From the NCBI GenBank assembly GCA_025526915.1, contig JAHLKH010000240.1, positions 1 through 34,037 of the forward strand: a stretch of DNA of 34,037 nucleotides, given 5' to 3'. This DNA comes from Entophlyctis helioformis. Its lineage: Eukaryota; Chytridiomycota; Chytridiomycetes; Chytridiales; Chytriomycetaceae. Made by a program: the position numbers and the translations under genes. The notes beneath the pieces were generated by a model. It was not told the DNA's origin, did not search any database, and saw nothing but the letters and a program-made list of their open reading frames with translations. Shown piece after piece: positions 30,366-34,037 of the stretch (positions are counted from its first letter, which is position 1; the number at the start of each line of letters is the position of its first letter).

Positions 30366-31621
30366 TCATGCAAGGACTTGCCTCTTCTTTGGCACATTGC
30401 CAGATTGACTGCTGTCGCTGGTTGGGAATGTGACCGTGTTGGCAAAAGTCCCTGACTCGTCATGGTAGACGAAAACGCCAAAGGCATTGAGGAAGCTCTT
30501 GGCAAGAGCCACACCACCATCCAGCAACAGCAGGTCAGCAACATATGCATTCTTGACGCGATTGGCAAATGCATCTGCCTCCTTAGGATCATGAAGCAGT
30601 GCACAGAAGTCGGCCGGGTTGTCGAAGCCGCGCTCCTTGGCCACAGCATCAAACTGGTCATTGATGAACTTGACGGCAGCAGCATTGCCTGCCAGGCAAT
30701 GTGAATGGCAACACAAGTTAGTCAACATTGCAACATGGATGACAAACACAAGCACAGAGTCAAGCAATGGACATACCGCAACCATGGCAACTGTGATAGT
30801 CATTGTTTGCTATGGCAGCAAACAGCTGACATACACCAGGGAAAACACGCAGTCCAAGGGCAGCTGCAATGGTCGCAACGCCCTGGTGATTGAACGTGCG
30901 GATGTTGGTGGCATGCCCGTTGTGCATGCGTGTCATCAGGACACCGCAACGGCCAGCACAATGGAATACAAGATCCGAATCGCCAGTGATGACCGCTAAT
31001 GGCAGGACATTGCTGCAGGATGCAGGTTGTCAGCCATCAATCATAACAGACAGATGTCATGCCGATCTGTACCTTGGCTGGCTTGCATACTCGGCAGCGT
31101 TGCGTGCGATGCAAACATCGGCTTCGTGTTCGCACCAGCATACAGCATGGTACGACAGCGGGTCGAGAAACGCCTCAATCGCTTCCTTGATATGCTTCTT
31201 GTCGCCTTGCGTGAGAGTGAAGCAGCGCATCAGCGCCTGCTCCTCTTTCCTGCAACAATGACTGTTAGTTAGAATCATCTTGATGCTGCACAAACAAGTG
31301 ACCTTACTTTTCTAATGCCCCACATCGGCGACGGTCTTTGCGTTTGGCACACAACTGTTGAGCTGTTGCTGCTGCGCGCAAGACGTCCAAGGTGCGGCTG
31401 GCATGCGCCTGCTGCTTGATTCCAGTCTTGGCAAGCCTGCCATCAACATGGAAGACGACGATCCGGCTGTTGCCGACCGACTTGAGGAAGCTGTCGAGGA
31501 CAGGTGCAAGAATTGCCAACCACCCACTGACAGATGATGGCAAGTGGGAGGCAGCCAGTTTACGGAGTGTTCCGTAGAAGATGCTCAAAGCATCAACATG
31601 GACAATTCCGGATACGAGCAT
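30366..31621 (-). CDS. XPG/FEN1-like (Rad2 family) structure-specific nuclease domain
   Basis: Four or five phase-consistent exons encode a Rad2-family core in canonical order. All acidic metal-binding positions appear to be present: IVHVDALSIFYG (Asp codon 31592-31594; D34 of human FEN1), VVFHVDGRLAKTGIKQ (D86), CWCEHEADVCIARNA (E158/E160), VITGDSDLVF (D179/D181), and QLFAAIANNDY (D233). HQGVATIAAALGL and FINDQFDAVAKERGF follow. The usual N-terminal MGxxGL start is not visible; 31621 is the first ATG, but an exon may precede it, since ccaccaccacag just upstream looks like a 3' splice site. The frame can stop at 30366 (KKRQVLA) or leave at a GC-AG donor at 30381, which would join it to the Fanzor-like exons. 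Closest known style: asteroid/XPG-I proteins. Confidence 0.78.
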
Positions 31622-31669
31622 GTGCGGTTGCAGCTGTGGTGGTGGTGGTTTCCTTTGAAGCAGGCGCAG

Positions 31670-31807
31670 TGTAAGGATCGAGTCTGGGTCACGTGATCGC
31701 CCATTGACACCAATCTGCCTTTCCTGCACAGAGTTTCCCCAGCTCTCCTCAACCATCTGTGCAGGTCTGTGCCTCCTCCATCCCCCTTGGTATCCAATGA
31801 ACTCAAC
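31670..31807 (+). repeat. Truncated solo LTR of the 181-bp family, opposite orientation
   Basis: The plus strand reads TGTAAGGATC, like the LTR ends on the minus strand at 30269 and 29078, and it matches the LTR for about 138 bp. It then stops abruptly at ctcaac where the gypsy LTR begins. The missing 40 or so bases should lie on the far side of the gypsy element. The copy is more diverged than the other two and therefore older. Confidence 0.85.
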
Positions 31808-31994
31808 TGTGAGGTGTATCGGTGGACTGGCAGATAATACTGCAGTAGGGCTCTTAGATTCATTGGTTACATGGAGCAGAGGGGGTTCGGGATCTACCTG
31901 CAGTAGGGCTCTTAGAGAGCAGCTGGGGAAGATGGCATTGCGCGTAGCAGGCAAATGGCAATGGCGGGTCGCGTGGCCGGTGCCGCGGCTTACA
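31808..31994 (-). repeat. 3' LTR of the Ty3/gypsy element (187 bp)
   Basis: Starts TGTAAGCC and ends CTCACA on the minus strand, directly after a polypurine tract (ggcaaggggggg, 31995-32006). It contains gcagtagggctcttag twice, at the same places where the 181-bp LTR has its own doubled motif, so the two LTR families are related. Confidence 0.82.
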
Positions 31995-34037
31995 CCCCCC
32001 CTTGCCGAGACTCTCCTGGAGAGAAGGCCAGGCAGATGGTGAGGCATAAGAAGAAGCAGGTACCGAGATACGGGACACGCCAGGGGCAGGAGAGGATTTG
32101 GAGAGACGCGCACTACGGCGAACTGCAGGTGCACGAGAGGGAGCCGGAGGGGAGGGAGCAGGAGTAGGAGCAGGGATAGGATCAGGCGCAGGAGCAGGAG
32201 CAGGAGCAGGTGTGGTAGCAGGAGCAGGAGTGGTAGCAGGGGTGGTCGGTGGGCAATTGTTGGGCGACTTGCGTTTCCTGGTGCGAGTGCGGTGGGGCGG
32301 GAGCGCGTGAGATGCCTTGAAGGCAGCCAAGAGATCGGGTGCGGTGTCTGCAAGCTCGTCTTCCGATCGCCAGCGGTTTGCTTGCTGCCATAGCCAGCGT
32401 AGGAGACCAGGAACTTGTGCTTCTTGCGGTCCGACTTGACATCCAGAATGGCGTCAATCTCCCAAAGCTTGTCGCCATCATCAGTCTGATCCACAGGGCC
32501 AGGCTCAGCAGGGTGCGGTCGGTCTGGGAACGCGTCGGTAGGGCTGATGTGCGGCTTGAGCAGGCTGACATGGAACCAAGGGTGGCTGACGTGTAGCGAC
32601 GGCGGCAGCTCAAGCTTGCAGTTGAGGTTGTCTAGCCGTGTGTCAATCTCAGTGATCGGAAAGGGACTCAGCCACAGAGCGCGGGCCAGAGTGGGGCGTT
32701 GAGTGTCTGGCGACCAGTTGATGCCGTCGGCTGAAAGCATGACCATGTCGCCGACCTTGTAGGCTGGGGCGTCTCGTCGGCGCTTGTCAGCCTGTCGCTT
32801 CTGCATGGCCTGCGCGTGGGTGAGGTTGGTTGTGGCCGTCGCGCGTGCCGCAGCAAGAGAGGCGACCAGGTCGCGGACAGAGCTTGGCGACGATGCCGGT
32901 GGCTCATGCGGGAACATGCGCGGCGAGAGAGCAAAGGCGAGATAGAACGGCGAGAACCCAGTGGACGCACTGACCGACTCGTTGATGGCGGCGATGGCGG
33001 CCGGAACGAGCGACTCCCAGTTGGCGCCCGAGTAGTCGGCAAACTTGGACAGGATGGACTTGAGCGTGCGGATGGTGCGCTCTGACTGGCCGTCGGTCTG
33101 CTGGTGGCGAGCCGTGGACATCATCTGTGAGATACCGGCGGCAGAGCAGAGGCTGGTCCAAAAGTCCGAGCAGAACTTGCTGTCGCGGTCGGTGACGAGC
33201 GAGGTCGGCAGGCCCTTGCCGGCGAAGACCCAGCGGTTGAGGAACAGGCGAGCGAGCTGCTCGGCTGTGACGGTGCGCTTGCATGGGATGGCCTCGACAA
33301 GCTTTGTCAAACGGTCGACAATCACGAAAACGGCGTCGTTGCCCGTGTCGCTGGCCGGCGGACACATTGCGAGGTCGCAGGCCACCGAGACAAACCGGTC
33401 GGCGGGACGGGGAGCGGATGGAGCAGGCCGGCCGGCGCCTGGGTCGACGAGTTGAAGCGCTGGCATGTGTCGCACGAGGCAACATACAGCTTGACCATCG
33501 CGGGCAGGCCGGGCCACCAGTAGCGAGAGCGGATGCGGTTGAGCGTGCGGTTCGCGCCTTGGTGGCCGGCGCCAATTGGGTCGTGGTACATCGACAACAG
33601 ATCGGTGCGCACTGGCCCATCAGGCACATAGATCAGGTCGTGGTGATACCAGACGCCATCAGTCTCGGTCATGGCTGCGGCAATGGCGCGGTCAGAAGGC
33701 GATGCGGATGACGGGTCGCTCTTCCACGCACGCACTTTGCACAGGAACGGGTCATCAGCCAGCAGCGGCTTGATGGACTCAGCCAGAGAGGAGGAGACTG
33801 TCGTCAATGCACTGACATCGACGTCAGACCGGCAGCGGCTGCACAAAGGGGCTATGGCCGGTAGGCGAGACAGCATGTCTGCCAGTTGGTTTGAGCCGCC
33901 TTGGACGTACTCAATGGTCGCGTCAAACTCCTGCAGGGCAATCACCCAGCGAGCCTGGCGAGGTGAAAGACGCGCCTGAGTAGGGATCCAGCGCAGTGCC
34001 TGGTGGTCGGTGTGGATCGTGAAGTGCTGACAAGCCA
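31860..34037 (-). CDS. Ty3/gypsy Pol, C-terminal part: RNase H, integrase, chromodomain
   Basis: Partial, entering from the right edge. RNase H tail: HFTIHTDHQALRWI, then QEFDATIEYVQGGSNQLADM and LSRLP. H2C2 zinc module: HDPIGAGHQGANRTLNRI, YWWPG, CDTCQRF. Integrase catalytic triad: Asp in SVACDLAM, Asp in VTDRDSKFC, Glu in QTDGQSERTI. Then AYKVGDMVML and a chromodomain: WEIDAILDVKSDRKKHKFLV, then NRWRSEDELADTAPDLLAAF. Pro/Ala repeats follow. Two single-base frame breaks are needed, near the G run at 33409-33412 and near 32381-32390; the last frame runs into the LTR and stops at 31860. The copy is therefore either slightly decayed or affected by sequence errors. Confidence 0.88.

Larger units (their letters stand above)
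31808..34037 (-). mobile_element. Ty3/gypsy (chromovirus-type) LTR retrotransposon, 3' part; runs off the window
   Basis: Contains the end of pol and the 3' LTR (31808-31994). The order RNase H, zinc-binding H2C2, integrase, chromodomain is diagnostic of Ty3/gypsy chromoviruses. The 5' part (gag, protease, reverse transcriptase, 5' LTR) must lie beyond 34037. It is inserted into the older solo LTR at 31670-31807, with tcaac (31803-31807) as the presumed target duplication. Confidence 0.9.

Noticed and set aside
31304..33517. A 737-codon minus-strand frame linking integrase, an LTR and the XPG-like exon
   Set aside because: After the chromodomain the true Pol frame shifts away. The remainder merely reads through the LTRs and happens to meet the XPG exon in frame. 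It is not one protein.

Overview
The window is nuclear DNA of a eukaryote with fungal gene content: a GC-rich genome with many short GT-AG introns (and a few GC-AG ones), a pair of CRH-type cell-wall transglycosidases, a peroxisomal ATP carrier, a Rad52 homolog and Ty3/gypsy retrotransposons. A fungus fits best. An early-diverging (chytrid-like) fungus is my inference from the intron density and the Fanzor-family gene; nothing here fixes the species.

Left part (1-16903) is a compact, almost unbroken run of minus-strand housekeeping genes. From low to high coordinate they are the U4/U6 snRNP protein Prp4, a leucine-rich-repeat-like protein, a coiled-coil FYVE protein, the DNA primase large subunit, a His-rich MYND-finger protein, a peroxisomal adenine nucleotide carrier and Rad52. 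Spacing is tight (33 and 40 bp at two junctions). Two intergenic gaps, upstream of the primase gene and of the carrier gene, contain near-identical copies of one 609-bp sequence.

Middle part (17260-23024) is on the plus strand: two tandem GH16 CRH paralogs, whose second exons look homogenised by gene conversion, and a flavin-containing monooxygenase with a large low-complexity insertion.

Right part (about 23400-34037) is the accessory region. On the minus strand lies an intron-rich gene whose C-terminal portion is a Fanzor-like (eukaryotic TnpB family) nuclease with RuvC motifs and a zinc ribbon. Directly upstream and in splice-compatible phase lies a complete set of XPG/FEN1-type nuclease motifs. 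The two may form one fused gene (about 8.1 kb). A 1372-bp non-autonomous LTR retrotransposon with 5-bp target duplications sits between them. Further right is the 3' part of a chromodomain-type Ty3/gypsy element that inserted into an older solo LTR of the small family. The two LTR families share their polypurine tract, which suggests that the gypsy element mobilised the small one.
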